A stretch of DNA of 52,778 bases from Planctomycetota bacterium (GCA_020845475.1 JADLFN010000062.1:1-52778), one strand, 5' to 3'. Positions 24,120 to 35,296 are shown, counted from the stretch's first letter. Numbers and translations: made by a program. The notes: generated from the letters alone by a model not told the origin.

Positions 24120-25301
24120 ATGGCCGCAACAAAGAGAATGCTCCTGCTCGCGCTTGTGACCCTCCCCGCTCTCTTCACTATTGCCTGCGCCAACAAGCAG
24201 GTAGAGCCCAACCCGGCGCTTCTGACTGAATTTCCGGCCTATGGCGCTGCTCCCGTCGTGCGTGTGCTGCTGGCGGAAGCCAGCCAGCGCTCCACGTTGA
24301 AGATCGAATCCAGGGAGGCGCGCGTTATCGTGGACGGTCGCCCCGTGGATGCCTCCGAGACCATGACCGTTGCGCGTGGCGAAACCGGTGCGCTGTGGGA
24401 GCTGGTTCCGACTGCCGCGCCGCAGGCGTTTTCGCTCGATGGCCGCACCTATCGCGGAAAGCTCCGCATCGTGGCCACTGATCAGGGCTGGCAAGTGCTC
24501 AACATTGTGGATCTTGAGCAATATGTGGCCGGGGTGATTGGCTGGGAGATGATGCGCAACTGGCCCGTGGAGGCGCTGGCTGTCCAGGCCGTAGCCTCGC
24601 GCACTTACGCACTCTTTTGCATTCAGGAGCGGCGTAACAGTGGCGATGCCTGGGATATCGACGACTCCACACGCTTTCAGGTCTATGGCGGCGTTGGGCC
24701 CAGCAACTCGCCAAACCTGTGGCGTGAATCCGAGAACGTGCTCAAGGCGCGCGAACTCACCAGCGGACAGGTGCTCACTTACAAGGGCAAAGGATTCAAA
24801 GCGTTTTTTCACTCCACGAGCGGCGGAGTTACCACCAGCCCGGAGGCAGCCTTTGACATGCAGGGCGGCCTGGAACCGCTCAACGGCAGCAACCTGGGCG
24901 AGTTCTGCAAGGACAGTCCGAAGTTCAACTGGAACGTGCGTCTGGGCAAAGGCGAAGTGAATGCGCGCCTGATTGAGTGGCGCGTGGGTATCTCGGACTG
25001 CATCCGCATCAGCGTGAAGCAGAGTGCGCCCAGTGGACACGCCATGACGCTGCGCCTGTTCTCGCGCGATGGCAAGTCGGTCGAGGTGCGCGCAATTGAC
25101 TTCCGGTTCAAGATGGGCCTGCCCAGCACGAACTTTGAGTCCGCGCGTGAAGGCAATGAATGGGTCTTCACCGGCAAGGGCTACGGGCACGGGTGCGGCA
25201 TGTGCCAGTGGAGCGCGCACGGCATGGCCAAGGCCGGCTGGAACCACGACAAGATCCTGCGCGCGATGTATCCCGGCGCCGAGGTTGAAACTCTGTACTA
25301 G
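24120..25301 (+). CDS. SpoIID/LytB-domain lipoprotein
   Basis: A 393-residue lipoprotein. ATG at 24120 has an AAGGAAAG SD; signal peptide and lipobox TIAC follow (Cys near residue 19). The SpoIID domain covers about 130-390: VDLEQYVAGVIGWEM with the catalytic-type Glu, WPVEALAVQAVASRTYAL, FFHSTSGGVT, and GYGHGCGMCQWSAHGMA near the C-terminus. In Bacillus SpoIID is a lytic transglycosylase that cuts denuded glycan strands. In non-sporulating bacteria such proteins act in cell-wall or spore-cortex-like remodelling. The pair of extra Cys in GHGCGMC is a variation of the usual GHGVGMSQ. Divergent from the VWA gene. Confidence 0.9.
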   Translation: MAATKRMLLLALVTLPALFTIACANKQVEPNPALLTEFPAYGAAPVVRVLLAEASQRSTLKIESREARVIVDGRPVDASETMTVARGETGALWELVPTAAPQAFSLDGRTYRGKLRIVATDQGWQVLNIVDLEQYVAGVIGWEMMRNWPVEALAVQAVASRTYALFCIQERRNSGDAWDIDDSTRFQVYGGVGPSNSPNLWRESENVLKARELTSGQVLTYKGKGFKAFFHSTSGGVTTSPEAAFDMQGGLEPLNGSNLGEFCKDSPKFNWNVRLGKGEVNARLIEWRVGISDCIRISVKQSAPSGHAMTLRLFSRDGKSVEVRAIDFRFKMGLPSTNFESAREGNEWVFTGKGYGHGCGMCQWSAHGMAKAGWNHDKILRAMYPGAEVETLY

Positions 25302-25702
25302 CGATTCTCCTCAAGAGACGTGAAGAAACGCAACTCAAAGCGCTGGCTCCACTGCTTTTCGGTGTTGTCGCGCGGGTCAATCGCTTTCCAAAACACCGTA
25401 ATCGCCCACTGCCCCGCGCCCGGGCTGTCGCCTTGAATGGTGCGATTGCTGTAGCTGAACCCTTCGGGCAGGCCTTCCACCCATTCCGCCGTCGTGTGAG
25501 TAAAGAAGTCGCTGCGGATGTCCACGACCGACGAAAAGTGCCCGTAGGCCAGACCATCGGTACGCGAAAGCACGGCGTACGTCGAGTAATTCGGGCCGCT
25601 GGGCGTGTTGACCTCTTGCGTGTCAGCGCAGGCCAGAACCATCGCCGCCATCAGACACAGCAATAGCGGCGCTCTAAACGGTCTCTCCGTTATCGGATTC
25701 AT
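25298..25702 (-). CDS. small lipoprotein, unknown function
   Basis: A 134-residue protein with a signal peptide and lipobox VLAC (Cys near residue 25). The rest is a single beta-rich domain: STYAVLSRTDGLAYGHFSSV, WAITVFWKAIDPRDN, FELRFFTSLEENR. ATG at 25702 is the natural start. It converges with the SpoIID-like gene and overlaps its stop by 4 bp. No family recognised. Confidence 0.7.
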   Translation of the reverse strand: MNPITERPFRAPLLLCLMAAMVLACADTQEVNTPSGPNYSTYAVLSRTDGLAYGHFSSVVDIRSDFFTHTTAEWVEGLPEGFSYSNRTIQGDSPGAGQWAITVFWKAIDPRDNTEKQWSQRFELRFFTSLEENR

Positions 25703-25755
25703 GGCCACTCTCACGAAATTGTAGAAGCGATCATACCTATGGCAGCGAAAGCCTG

Positions 25756-26748
25756 CTACACGCCCGCGGGCAGGAACGGGTGCTTCGAGTAGAACTCGAC
25801 CACAAGCCTGCGAACCTTGCCCGCGTCTGCCTGGCTGTCCGCAAGCTCCCCGGCAGCGTCCACGAAGGCAAGTCTGGGCGTGGGATCTTTGAGATCTTCC
25901 GCGACCCAGATTCCTCCCGGCGAGGCGCAATGCTCATTCAACTGTTCGAGCAGCGGCTGCCACGACGGCCTGGGATAATTACCGCGCGCGGGCAGATCAA
26001 ACCAGGAGAAAGTGAGCAAACGCAGCTCGAAGCGATGAGCGCCACTCTCGCGCGATTCGATCGTCAGGATGCGGTCAGCCCAGGCCGCAGTGTTCACGGC
26101 CATGATGTGCAGGGGCCGATCCGTCTGCACCACACTCATGTCAAGCGCGGCATAGTGCTCAAAGGTGGCCTCTTCTTCGCGCAGCGCACGAAGATCGGCG
26201 TGGATATGTCGGTGTTCATCCTTCCACCACGCATAGCGCAGATCGGGCTTGTCGATCAACTGCGGAATCAGCTCAAAGGCATATTCATACTGCGCCTGCC
26301 GACGTTCACGTTCATCGCTGAACTTGCCGGAGTGCACGGGGCTTTCCGGGTGCTTGGTCAGAGCCGTAAGCGTGAGCTCAAGCTTGGTGCCTTCGGGCGT
26401 CGTGTAGAGTGTCATGTCGCCGCTGAGCGCTGCAGAAAGCAGCACGTCGGCGTGGCGGAGCGCCTCTATGGGGTGGCACAACGTGTAGGCCGCCAGCACA
26501 CCGTCGGTGTCGTAGTGGGTGTTCGTCACCGTCGTGGCCTTGGCGAGATAACCCAGCCGCTCGGGCGAACTCATGAACTTCAGGCAGATGCCCGTGCTCA
26601 AATCATGTTTGAACTGCGGCGGCGTTGAATTGCCCGGCCAGTGCGAAAGCTGCAGTAATCCCGGCGCGTTGCCGTCCACGCTGATGCACACGCGCGGGTC
26701 AAGGTCTGGGGCATAGTGGCGGTAGGCAAGCGGCACTACTTCTTCCAT
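25756..26748 (-). CDS. unrecognised soluble protein (DUF6687-like?)
   Basis: A 330-residue soluble protein starting at ATG 26748, which overlaps the end of the upstream cupin gene by 13 bp. Visible motifs are VCISVDGN, LSHWPGNSTPPQFKHDLST and THYDTDGVLAAY. The last, with closely spaced His and Asp residues, looks like a metal site. From memory the LSHWPGN and HxDTDGVL patterns recall the family named DUF6687, with low confidence. The function is unknown. Coupled translation with the cupin protein suggests a shared task. Confidence 0.7.
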   Translation of the reverse strand: MEEVVPLAYRHYAPDLDPRVCISVDGNAPGLLQLSHWPGNSTPPQFKHDLSTGICLKFMSSPERLGYLAKATTVTNTHYDTDGVLAAYTLCHPIEALRHADVLLSAALSGDMTLYTTPEGTKLELTLTALTKHPESPVHSGKFSDERERRQAQYEYAFELIPQLIDKPDLRYAWWKDEHRHIHADLRALREEEATFEHYAALDMSVVQTDRPLHIMAVNTAAWADRILTIESRESGAHRFELRLLTFSWFDLPARGNYPRPSWQPLLEQLNEHCASPGGIWVAEDLKDPTPRLAFVDAAGELADSQADAGKVRRLVVEFYSKHPFLPAGV

Positions 26749-27200
26749 TCCACAGCGCCTTGCGGCAGCAGATAAAAGATCAACATCGTGCCGCCCCGGA
26801 CGCTGGGCACGTGCTCGCTGCCGGGTGCGAACACCGCCCAGCCGGGTTCGTGGCCGCAGAATTTCGGCGCGCCCTCGATGGCAACACAGTAGTTCACTTC
26901 TCCCTGGGTGTGCCTGTGCCACGGCCCTTCCGCGGATAACAGTACTGCGTCAATCGAGAACCCCATGGCCTTTTCGGGCTTGGCCACGCGCGAGAACTTG
27001 CTGCCGGCTGCACCTTTATCGCAGAGCCAGCCCTCACGCAGGCCGATTTCCCCCAAGTTGCGCAGATGTTTGATCGGCGTGCTCTCGAAGCCGAACTCAT
27101 GCGCCAGTATTTCGCGCGCGGCATCGGGTGTTGACAGGTCAAGATTCTTGAGGCGCTGAAGCACAGGCCCCAGCGCGCCGATGATCACTTCGTTGGACAT
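26736..27200 (-). CDS. cupin-like DUF4863 protein (4-hydroxylaminobenzoate lyase-like)
   Basis: A 154-residue protein. A helical N-terminal part (1-60) precedes a small cupin barrel with HRHTQGEVNYCVAIEG (first metal motif, His and Glu) and APGSEHVPSVRGG (second His), ending FYLLPQGAVEW. This order and ending resemble the DUF4863 family, which includes PnbB, the 4-hydroxylaminobenzoate lyase. The substrate here is unknown; other aromatic-degradation genes are absent. Its 3' end overlaps the next gene by 13 bp, and it begins just after the stop of the two-helix protein at 27204. Confidence 0.7.
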   Translation of the reverse strand: MSNEVIIGALGPVLQRLKNLDLSTPDAAREILAHEFGFESTPIKHLRNLGEIGLREGWLCDKGAAGSKFSRVAKPEKAMGFSIDAVLLSAEGPWHRHTQGEVNYCVAIEGAPKFCGHEPGWAVFAPGSEHVPSVRGGTMLIFYLLPQGAVEWKK

Positions 27201-27203
27201 GCT

Positions 27204-28406
27204 CTAGGTTTCCCCGCTCTGGTCCTGGTCGCCGAAACTTCCCAGCGGCTTGCTTGGATCGGCAATGCGGAACTTGCCGATGTCTTTGGGCGGCGGGCTG
27301 TATTCGGTTGCGCCGCTGAGCGCATCGTACTTTGGCTGGCGTCCGGACCCTGGCCTGGCAGCCGGCGGCTCATCGTAGGCTTCCTCGCCGGGCGGAAGTT
27401 GCTCGGCCTGTTCGCCTCCGATGTTGCCGCCCAGGGTCGAAAGCCTGAGTTCTGGCCCCGCCTCCTGGGGCTCGCCCTCGATGAACTCGCTTCCTTCACC
27501 CTTGTCGTTCTGGGCTGCGATGATGTTGCCACTGGCGTCGGTCTTGATCACTTTGGTGTTCTTGCCCATAGCCGCGCCGGCGACTTCCTTCTTGGGGAAG
27601 TCCTTGAACATCGGCTTGCCCACCTTGAGCGCTCGGAAGACCTCCTCGCGCGTTGCACGGTCGGTGGCAATGGCCGGCGCAAAGGGCACCATCAGATGAA
27701 AGAAGATGAAGTCCTTGGGCGCAATCGCGTGGTACCAGACGATGTCGCCGCGCTGGCATTGCCGCACGGCTTCCCAATCGACGCCTACCAGTTCAGGCCC
27801 TGCGCCGCGATCGAGCAAGAGCGCAACTACTTCGGGCGCGCCCGCCGCGTGGGCTGACTTGTCGAATACGAAATTCAAAATGCCCTTGCCGCTGCCGCGA
27901 ATCTTCGTGGCGTTGATGCCGGCCACTCCCGCCGGCCCGGCATATTTCGTGAATGATTGCGTTGAGCCGTAACATAGCACCGCAGGAAAGAACGTCTTGC
28001 TCTTGTATTGCGCCAAGCGCCCGGACTCGACGACATAAATGCCCAGGCTGACCAACACCAATAGCCCGCCCAGGCTCGCCATTCCCATGCGCAGAACGTT
28101 CAACTCCGCGCTGAACACCACAAAGCCCACCACAATCAGCACTACGCCCAAAGCCACGCCGCCCAGCAGCGCCATCATGGCTGTCTTGGCGCGCGGCTGC
28201 GGATCGCGCGGCGTGGAGATGGGCGGGCGCGGGACCGTTATGTCGCCACTGGCCACCATGCCGCCGCCGTCCGGCTTGAGCACCTCGGGCAACTTGTCGT
28301 CGGAGGGCAGCCTGTACTCGCCTTCAGGCGTGACGGACTTGCGGTCCGACTTGCGCGAAGACGCCTTGGCCGAACTCTGTTCCCACGGTGCGATGTCGTC
28401 GCTCAT
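27204..28406 (-). CDS. two-helix membrane protein, possibly DUF3239-like
   Basis: A 400-residue protein. Residues 1-75 are polar and disordered, then two membrane helices (about 75-97 and 105-125). A globular domain of about 150 residues follows with FFPAVLCYGS and RGDIVWYHAIAPKDFIFFHLMV. The C-terminal 110 residues are acidic and Pro-rich. The GDIVWY segment recalls the DUF3239 family, recognised only weakly. It is the first gene of a run with the cupin and DUF genes, with spacing of 3 bp to the cupin start. No function can be given. Confidence 0.7.
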   Translation of the reverse strand: MSDDIAPWEQSSAKASSRKSDRKSVTPEGEYRLPSDDKLPEVLKPDGGGMVASGDITVPRPPISTPRDPQPRAKTAMMALLGGVALGVVLIVVGFVVFSAELNVLRMGMASLGGLLVLVSLGIYVVESGRLAQYKSKTFFPAVLCYGSTQSFTKYAGPAGVAGINATKIRGSGKGILNFVFDKSAHAAGAPEVVALLLDRGAGPELVGVDWEAVRQCQRGDIVWYHAIAPKDFIFFHLMVPFAPAIATDRATREEVFRALKVGKPMFKDFPKKEVAGAAMGKNTKVIKTDASGNIIAAQNDKGEGSEFIEGEPQEAGPELRLSTLGGNIGGEQAEQLPPGEEAYDEPPAARPGSGRQPKYDALSGATEYSPPPKDIGKFRIADPSKPLGSFGDQDQSGET

Positions 28407-28499
28407 GGCCGCCTCTTGTGTGCACTCGCATCATAGAACGGGCCGCGCCAATAGAAACTCCGGCGCGCGGCCGGAGTCTCCGAATACCTTGCAATCGCT

Positions 28500-29612
28500 C
28501 TAAAGCACGGATTCCACAGGCGTGTACGTCATGCCAAAGGCCTCGGCTACGGCCTTGTAAACCACTTTGCCCCCCACCACGTTCAGGCCCGTGCGCACTT
28601 CGAGGTGCTTCTTCGAAGCGGCTTTCCAGCCGTTGTTGGCAATCTCCAGCGCAAAGCGTGACGTTGCGTTCGTGAGTGCAAACGTGCTGGTGCGGCCCAC
28701 CGCGCCGGGCATGTTCGCCACGCAGTAGTGAACGACACCATCCACGATATAAGTGGGATTCTTGTGCGTCGTGGGCTTGGCCGTCTCCACGCAGCCGCCC
28801 TGGTCGATGGCCACGTCCACGATCACTGCGCCCTGCTTCATGTAACTGAGGTCGGCGCGCGTAACCAGCTTGGGCGCCTTGGCGCCAGGGATCAGGACTG
28901 CGCCAACCACCAGATCGGCCGTGCGAATCTGCTCGCGAATGTTGAACGGATTGGAATGCAGCTCGGTCACGTTGGCCGGCAGCACATCATCGAGATAGCG
29001 CAGGCGATCAAGCGAGATATCCAGAATCGTAACCTGCGCGCCCGTGCCCGCCGCCATTTTGGCCGCGTTCGTGCCCACCACGCCGCCGCCGAGGATCACG
29101 ACTTTGCCGGGCTCCACGCCGGGAACGCCGCCGAGCAGGATGCCGCGCCCTTCGTTCGGACGCTCAAGATACTTGGCGCCCTCCTGAATGCTCATGCGGC
29201 CGGCCACTTCACTCATGGGCGTAAGCAGCGGCAGCGTGCGCTTGGCATCCTCCATGGTTTCGTAGGCGATGCAAACGGCGCCCGTGGCAATCATGGCGTC
29301 GGTGAGTTCCTTGGCTGCTGCGAAGTGGAAGTAGGTGTAGACAATCTGGTCCTTGCGGATCAGCTTGTACTCCGCAGCCAGCGGCTCCTTCACTTTCACG
29401 ATCATCTCGGCCTTGTCGTAGATTTCCTTGGCCGTGGCGGTGAGCTTGGCACCAACCTTTTCATATTCTTCGTCGTTGATGCCCGAGCCCAAACCCGCGC
29501 TTACCTCAACGAGCACGGTGTGGCCCTGTTGCACGAGCGAATAAACCGTTGCGGGCACCATGCCAACACGATACTCACTGTCCTTGATTTCACGCGGTAC
29601 GCCGATAATCAT
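28500..29612 (-). CDS. ald: alanine dehydrogenase
   Basis: A 370-residue NAD-dependent L-alanine dehydrogenase, interconverting alanine and pyruvate plus ammonia. The N-terminus MIIGVPREIKDSEYRVGMVP carries the substrate-binding Arg. KVKEPL contains the Lys that contacts pyruvate and FHFAA the catalytic His region. The nucleotide-binding motif GGGVVGTNAAKMA follows near residue 172. The C-terminal GLNVVGGKVVYKAVAEAFG is typical. ATG 29612 has a good SD (AAGGAA). Length matches the family. With glnA in the same window it points to active ammonia assimilation and recycling, although the two are not in one operon. Confidence 0.96.
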   Translation of the reverse strand: MIIGVPREIKDSEYRVGMVPATVYSLVQQGHTVLVEVSAGLGSGINDEEYEKVGAKLTATAKEIYDKAEMIVKVKEPLAAEYKLIRKDQIVYTYFHFAAAKELTDAMIATGAVCIAYETMEDAKRTLPLLTPMSEVAGRMSIQEGAKYLERPNEGRGILLGGVPGVEPGKVVILGGGVVGTNAAKMAAGTGAQVTILDISLDRLRYLDDVLPANVTELHSNPFNIREQIRTADLVVGAVLIPGAKAPKLVTRADLSYMKQGAVIVDVAIDQGGCVETAKPTTHKNPTYIVDGVVHYCVANMPGAVGRTSTFALTNATSRFALEIANNGWKAASKKHLEVRTGLNVVGGKVVYKAVAEAFGMTYTPVESVL

Positions 29613-29671
29613 GGCTGTTTCCTTGAGGGATGCAAACGGGCACGAAGCCCCTGCCGGTCCCAGGTTGGGAA

Positions 29672-29971
29672 TTAGTCGATATCCGTGGTGATTTCGATGT
29701 CGCCGCAAACCTCGGCCTGGCAAGCAAGCCGGACGTGCGGGTTTGTTCCGAACAACTTGCGGTTTTCAATCTCCGTTCGGTCTGTCAGCCCCGCCGGATT
29801 GCTCTCTAGGCGCACCAAGCATGTGCCGCACATGCCGTGACCATGGCAGTTCAAGAAGCGGCTCATCCCTTTGTATAGCTTCGCCCTGTTATTGAGCATG
29901 GCCGTGCGCAGGTTCGCGCCGGGCTCACACTTGAACTCAAGATCCTGGTCTTTGACAAAGACTTTCGGCAC
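29672..29971 (-). CDS. 2Fe-2S ferredoxin
   Basis: A 99-residue ferredoxin. The cluster ligands are Cys-x5-Cys-x2-Cys in NCHGHGMCGTC (about 46-55) and a fourth Cys in RLACQAEV (about 82). This is the adrenodoxin/plant-type fold, an electron carrier of the cytoplasm. The GTG at 29971 has an AGGGGG SD; the frame is open upstream but adds no ferredoxin-like residues. It lies between the metalloprotease gene and ald, same strand. Its redox partner is not evident nearby. Confidence 0.92.
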   Translation of the reverse strand: MPKVFVKDQDLEFKCEPGANLRTAMLNNRAKLYKGMSRFLNCHGHGMCGTCLVRLESNPAGLTDRTEIENRKLFGTNPHVRLACQAEVCGDIEITTDID

Positions 29972-29997
29972 GGCGCGCCCCCTGAATTGACGCGGCT

Positions 29998-32307
29998 TTA
30001 TAGCAACGGGCAATGCCTCGCTCCAGCCTCCAGCTTGCGGCGAACCAACAACAGGCCGCAGATCGCCAGTACGCCTATGAACCACACGCCCGAGCCGCCG
30101 GTCGCCGTGCAGCCACTTCCGCCCTCTTCTTCATCGTCATTGCCCGCCGGCGGCGGCCCGCCGCCGGTGCCCTGAGCCCGTGCCAAGATCGGCACATTCT
30201 GCGCCGCAATGGCCTGTGAATTCGCCGTTGCACTCACGCTGGCCGTGCCGGGCGTCGTGCCTGCCTTGAGCGTCACCTTGAACATGCCTGTCGCAGGATC
30301 AAACACCGCCGGCACCGTAGCCCCCTGTGTTGTTCCGTTATCCAGTGTGCCGAGACTGGTGGAGACGCTTACCGTGGCCGCGCTATCGGGGCGAAGGTTG
30401 TTGCTTCCGTCGCGCAGGGCAACGTAGACGGCGCTTTTGTCGTAGCCATTGGCGTTGAGGCTGGTCTCTTCGATTATGATGCGGCTGTTGGCCGCGCTGA
30501 ACGTGCCGTAGTGGCTGACATTGACGGTCTGGCCCATATCAACCGAGTTCACACGCGCACCGTAAATCTTGCTCGCAGGCGCAGCCAGTGCCGTCACCGT
30601 GAAATTGAACGGTGCGCTGGCGGACGTGATCGTCTGCATCACCGTAGGCGTGCCGGTGCGGTCGACGAGTTCAACAGTGAACGTGCTGGGCGCCCCCAGC
30701 GTGCGGCCAAAGGCATTGCGCACATCAACATTGATCGTGAAGGTGGTCGTTCCGTCCGCTGGCACTCCGGCAACACTGGAAGTGATGCGCGTAGCCACGT
30801 CATCGGCCGTCGTGCTCGCTCCTTGAATCTCAATTGTCGTGAGATATTGCCCCGCCGTGATTCCGGCGCGGCTGGCCACGGCATAGAAATACGTGCCGGC
30901 GGTGGTGAAGGTGTGCGTGATCTCTGCGTCGTAATCGACGCCCTGGGCATCGTAGGCGCTCTCGTGGCGGTCATTGGCGCTGCTCTGGTATTGCGGGCTC
31001 GAGGACAGCGGGCTGACGAGTACCGTCGTGCCATTGGTATCCAGCAGTGTCAGTGTCGGGTTGAGGTTTAACCCAAAGGCGTCACTGAGCACGCGGATGG
31101 TCACGGATTGCCCTGCGGTCACCGTGAACTTGAAAAAATCCACGTCGGCAGCGGGCGCAACCTGCGCAACCGCAACCTGGCCATCGGCAATGGTTGTGGC
31201 CTGCGCGCTCGTGCCGTTGGGTTCAAAGGGATTGGCGCCGGCCGTGGGCAGCTGCAAGTTCACGCCCGTCACGGCACCGCCCGGCGCGACTTTCACCAAT
31301 GTGGGCGCACCAATCGTGCTCACCGCCACGCCACGCACAACGGGAAAGAAAGTGGTGACTGCGCCCGCGTAATAGGAACCCAGTTGCGATGTCTGAATCG
31401 GCAGCGCAAAGGCCACGTAATTGCCGGGAGGCACGCTCTTGATCGTGAACGAGCCGTCGGCTGCGACGGGCATTTTCTCCGAGACGTGCCCGACAACGTT
31501 CTTTCCTGTCGCGATATCCACCAGCACGACGCCCGCGCCGAAAACGCCCTGGCTCATGGAATTCGTGATCGTGCCGCTGACACTGCCCAAGCTTGAGTTG
31601 GTCAGCGTGGGGTGAGGATAATCGCTGACGATCAGCGCCACGTCGTCGCGCTCCAGCGATGCCTGCGCAATCACGCCCGCCGACGACGCGTAGAACAAGG
31701 TGCTTTGGGCGTTCATCGGATGATCCAGCCCTACGAAATGCCCGATCTCGTGCGTGACGACGTTTTCAATGATCGCGCGCCCGGGCGTACCCGCGGTTCC
31801 CGTGGGGCCAAGCGTGTCCCAGGTGAAATCGCGGTCGTTGAGCTCCATGTCGGCGTCGGTGATCTCGCCCGTGGTCGTATCGAACGTCGTGATCGTGATC
31901 GCGAATACGCCGGTGCTGATGTTGCTGCCCACAAAGCGCAGCGTGTTGATGTTGTCGTTGGCGTTGGTTACGCCCGGAGCGACGGGCCCCGTGAATTCAA
32001 AGTCGAGGTTGCTTTCACGGATCGCGCGCCAGCGCGCAAAACTGTCCTGGATGGCCTCGAACTCCGTCGTTGAACTCGTGAAGATTGCCGCGTCGGCACA
32101 GCCCGAGTCGTCGATCTTGTAAAGCACTCGCCCGTTGGCCACTGTCGTGCTCGTAGAAGACAAGTTCCAGCGCACCGGTAAGCCCACAGCCGCCGGCACG
32201 CTGCTTGAGGGCACACGGATGCTCATGTAGCCGCGCGCGGCTTGGGGATCGAGCGCCAGCAGCAGCAATGCTGCCAGAAGAAACAGGCAGAAACGGAGGC
32301 GGCTCAT
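29998..32307 (-). CDS. secreted matrixin-type metalloprotease with sorting tail
   Basis: A 769-residue protein. Signal peptide 1-25 (MSRLRFCLFLLAALLLLALD). The metzincin zinc motif HEIGHFVGLDHP is near residues 186-197, preceded by DADMELNDRDFTW, and resembles M10 matrixins. Then come a carboxypeptidase-regulatory-like beta domain (about 250-350; GSFTIKSVPPGNYVAFALP), a PPC-type domain (about 385-500; DVDFFKFTVTAGQSVTIRV), and one or two Ig-like domains. The tail is a Gly/Pro/acidic linker, GGSGC, a hydrophobic helix and RRK, the same type as in the repeat protein at 8086-11391. Its start overlaps the stop of the upstream gene (ATGA). Confidence 0.9.
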   Translation of the reverse strand: MSRLRFCLFLLAALLLLALDPQAARGYMSIRVPSSSVPAAVGLPVRWNLSSTSTTVANGRVLYKIDDSGCADAAIFTSSTTEFEAIQDSFARWRAIRESNLDFEFTGPVAPGVTNANDNINTLRFVGSNISTGVFAITITTFDTTTGEITDADMELNDRDFTWDTLGPTGTAGTPGRAIIENVVTHEIGHFVGLDHPMNAQSTLFYASSAGVIAQASLERDDVALIVSDYPHPTLTNSSLGSVSGTITNSMSQGVFGAGVVLVDIATGKNVVGHVSEKMPVAADGSFTIKSVPPGNYVAFALPIQTSQLGSYYAGAVTTFFPVVRGVAVSTIGAPTLVKVAPGGAVTGVNLQLPTAGANPFEPNGTSAQATTIADGQVAVAQVAPAADVDFFKFTVTAGQSVTIRVLSDAFGLNLNPTLTLLDTNGTTVLVSPLSSSPQYQSSANDRHESAYDAQGVDYDAEITHTFTTAGTYFYAVASRAGITAGQYLTTIEIQGASTTADDVATRITSSVAGVPADGTTTFTINVDVRNAFGRTLGAPSTFTVELVDRTGTPTVMQTITSASAPFNFTVTALAAPASKIYGARVNSVDMGQTVNVSHYGTFSAANSRIIIEETSLNANGYDKSAVYVALRDGSNNLRPDSAATVSVSTSLGTLDNGTTQGATVPAVFDPATGMFKVTLKAGTTPGTASVSATANSQAIAAQNVPILARAQGTGGGPPPAGNDDEEEGGSGCTATGGSGVWFIGVLAICGLLLVRRKLEAGARHCPLL

Positions 32308-32843
32308 TTCGCCTCCGCTTTGATGCGCGCGCTGACTTTCTCTTGGAGGTCGGCGTAGCTGAAATCCAGCGGGGCTTTGTCGGCATCCGGCAGCGGCTTG
32401 AGATCCTTGTTCACGAGCGTGAGCCCGGCAAACGAGCCGACGGCGCGCTCGACACCGTCAACTTCCTTGATGCGTAGCGCGCCCTGCACCATGCCCACGA
32501 GCTGCAGATTCTTGTCCTCATCGCGCCAGAGAAACAGCACGTACTCCTCGCCCGTGGAGAAACTGCCGCTGCCCGCCACGTGCTGGCCCTTGTTGCCGAC
32601 CACGCCGCCGCGAGTCAGAAACGTGACGTTGGCCTTGGCGTCGCCCTTGAGCGTGCTGCTGACCGTACAGGCATGATGCGTCCAGATGGCGGTGTTGGCC
32701 GCGTTCCAGCGTGCATCAACGGTGTCGATTTTCACGCGCACAATAACTTCGGCTTTGTCGGTCAGCGTTTCGAGGTCGAGCTTGAGCGCCACCGTGGCCG
32801 ATAGCGCAGGCGCAAATAACATAAGCAGCAGAAGCAGTCGCAT
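32304..32843 (-). CDS. exported protein paired with the metalloprotease
   Basis: A 179-residue exported protein with a short signal peptide (MRLLLLLMLFAPALS). The mature domain is beta-rich: VIVRVKIDTVDARWNAANT, TVSSTLKGDAKANVTFLTRG and EEYVLFLWRDED. No zinc motif and no membrane helix are seen. It overlaps the metalloprotease start by 4 bp, so the two are translationally coupled. The pairing suggests an inhibitor, chaperone or substrate of the protease; this is inference. ATG 32843 has a GGGAG SD. No family name can be given. Confidence 0.75.
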   Translation of the reverse strand: MRLLLLLMLFAPALSATVALKLDLETLTDKAEVIVRVKIDTVDARWNAANTAIWTHHACTVSSTLKGDAKANVTFLTRGGVVGNKGQHVAGSGSFSTGEEYVLFLWRDEDKNLQLVGMVQGALRIKEVDGVERAVGSFAGLTLVNKDLKPLPDADKAPLDFSYADLQEKVSARIKAEAK

Positions 32844-33049
32844 GTCGATCTCCCGGGTATGTATGTAACGCACGAGATCGAAAAACGCCAAAGCGGCGAT
32901 GACCGGGTTACCCCAACGCGCCACCAGACCAGTGCCGCGCGAACCAGGGTGAGCCGCCGTCATCGCCGCCGTGAAACTGGCGTCAACCAACTCTCGTAAA
33001 ATACCCCATACGCCAAAAGCGTCAAATCACAGCTATTGATTAATTGCAA

Positions 33050-34999
<1,950 letters not shown>

Positions 35000-35178
35000 G
35001 GCAATCTCCGCTGGTGCAAACAATATAACGAACGAAGGGAACTTAGGGGCACCTCAAAGGAACGTCAAGCTCAGGATAGTGGTCGGCGGCTGGTGGCAAT
35101 GGGTCAAGTCCCACCTCCAACAACCCGCCACCAACCACTAGCCACCACATTGAAAGTTGCTACCTTTCGCCACGCACT

Positions 35179-35265
35179 GCGCAGGTGGTGGAATTGGCAG
35201 ACACGCTAGCTTGAGGTGCTAGAGCCCGAAAGGGTGTGCGGGTTCAAGTCCCGCCCTGCGCACCA
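35179..35265 (+). tRNA. tRNA-Leu (anticodon GAG)
   Basis: The acceptor GCGCAGG pairs with CCTGCGC and the encoded CCA follows (87 nt with CCA). The D-arm has GTGGAATTGGCAGACAC. The anticodon stem CTAGC/GCTAG closes the loop TTGAGGT, giving GAG for CUC/CUU. There is a long variable arm, as for a class II Leu tRNA, and the T-arm has GGTTCAAGTCC. Confidence 0.97.
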
Positions 35266-35271
35266 GACTTC

Positions 35272-35296
35272 GCGACCCCGGAACAACCGGGGTCGC
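35272..35296 (+). terminator. terminator hairpin after tRNA-Leu
   Basis: A 10-bp G/C-rich stem (35272-35281 with 35287-35296) and a 5-nt loop. An outer AGAC/GTCT pairing extends it to 35303. It starts seven bases past the tRNA. Confidence 0.75.
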
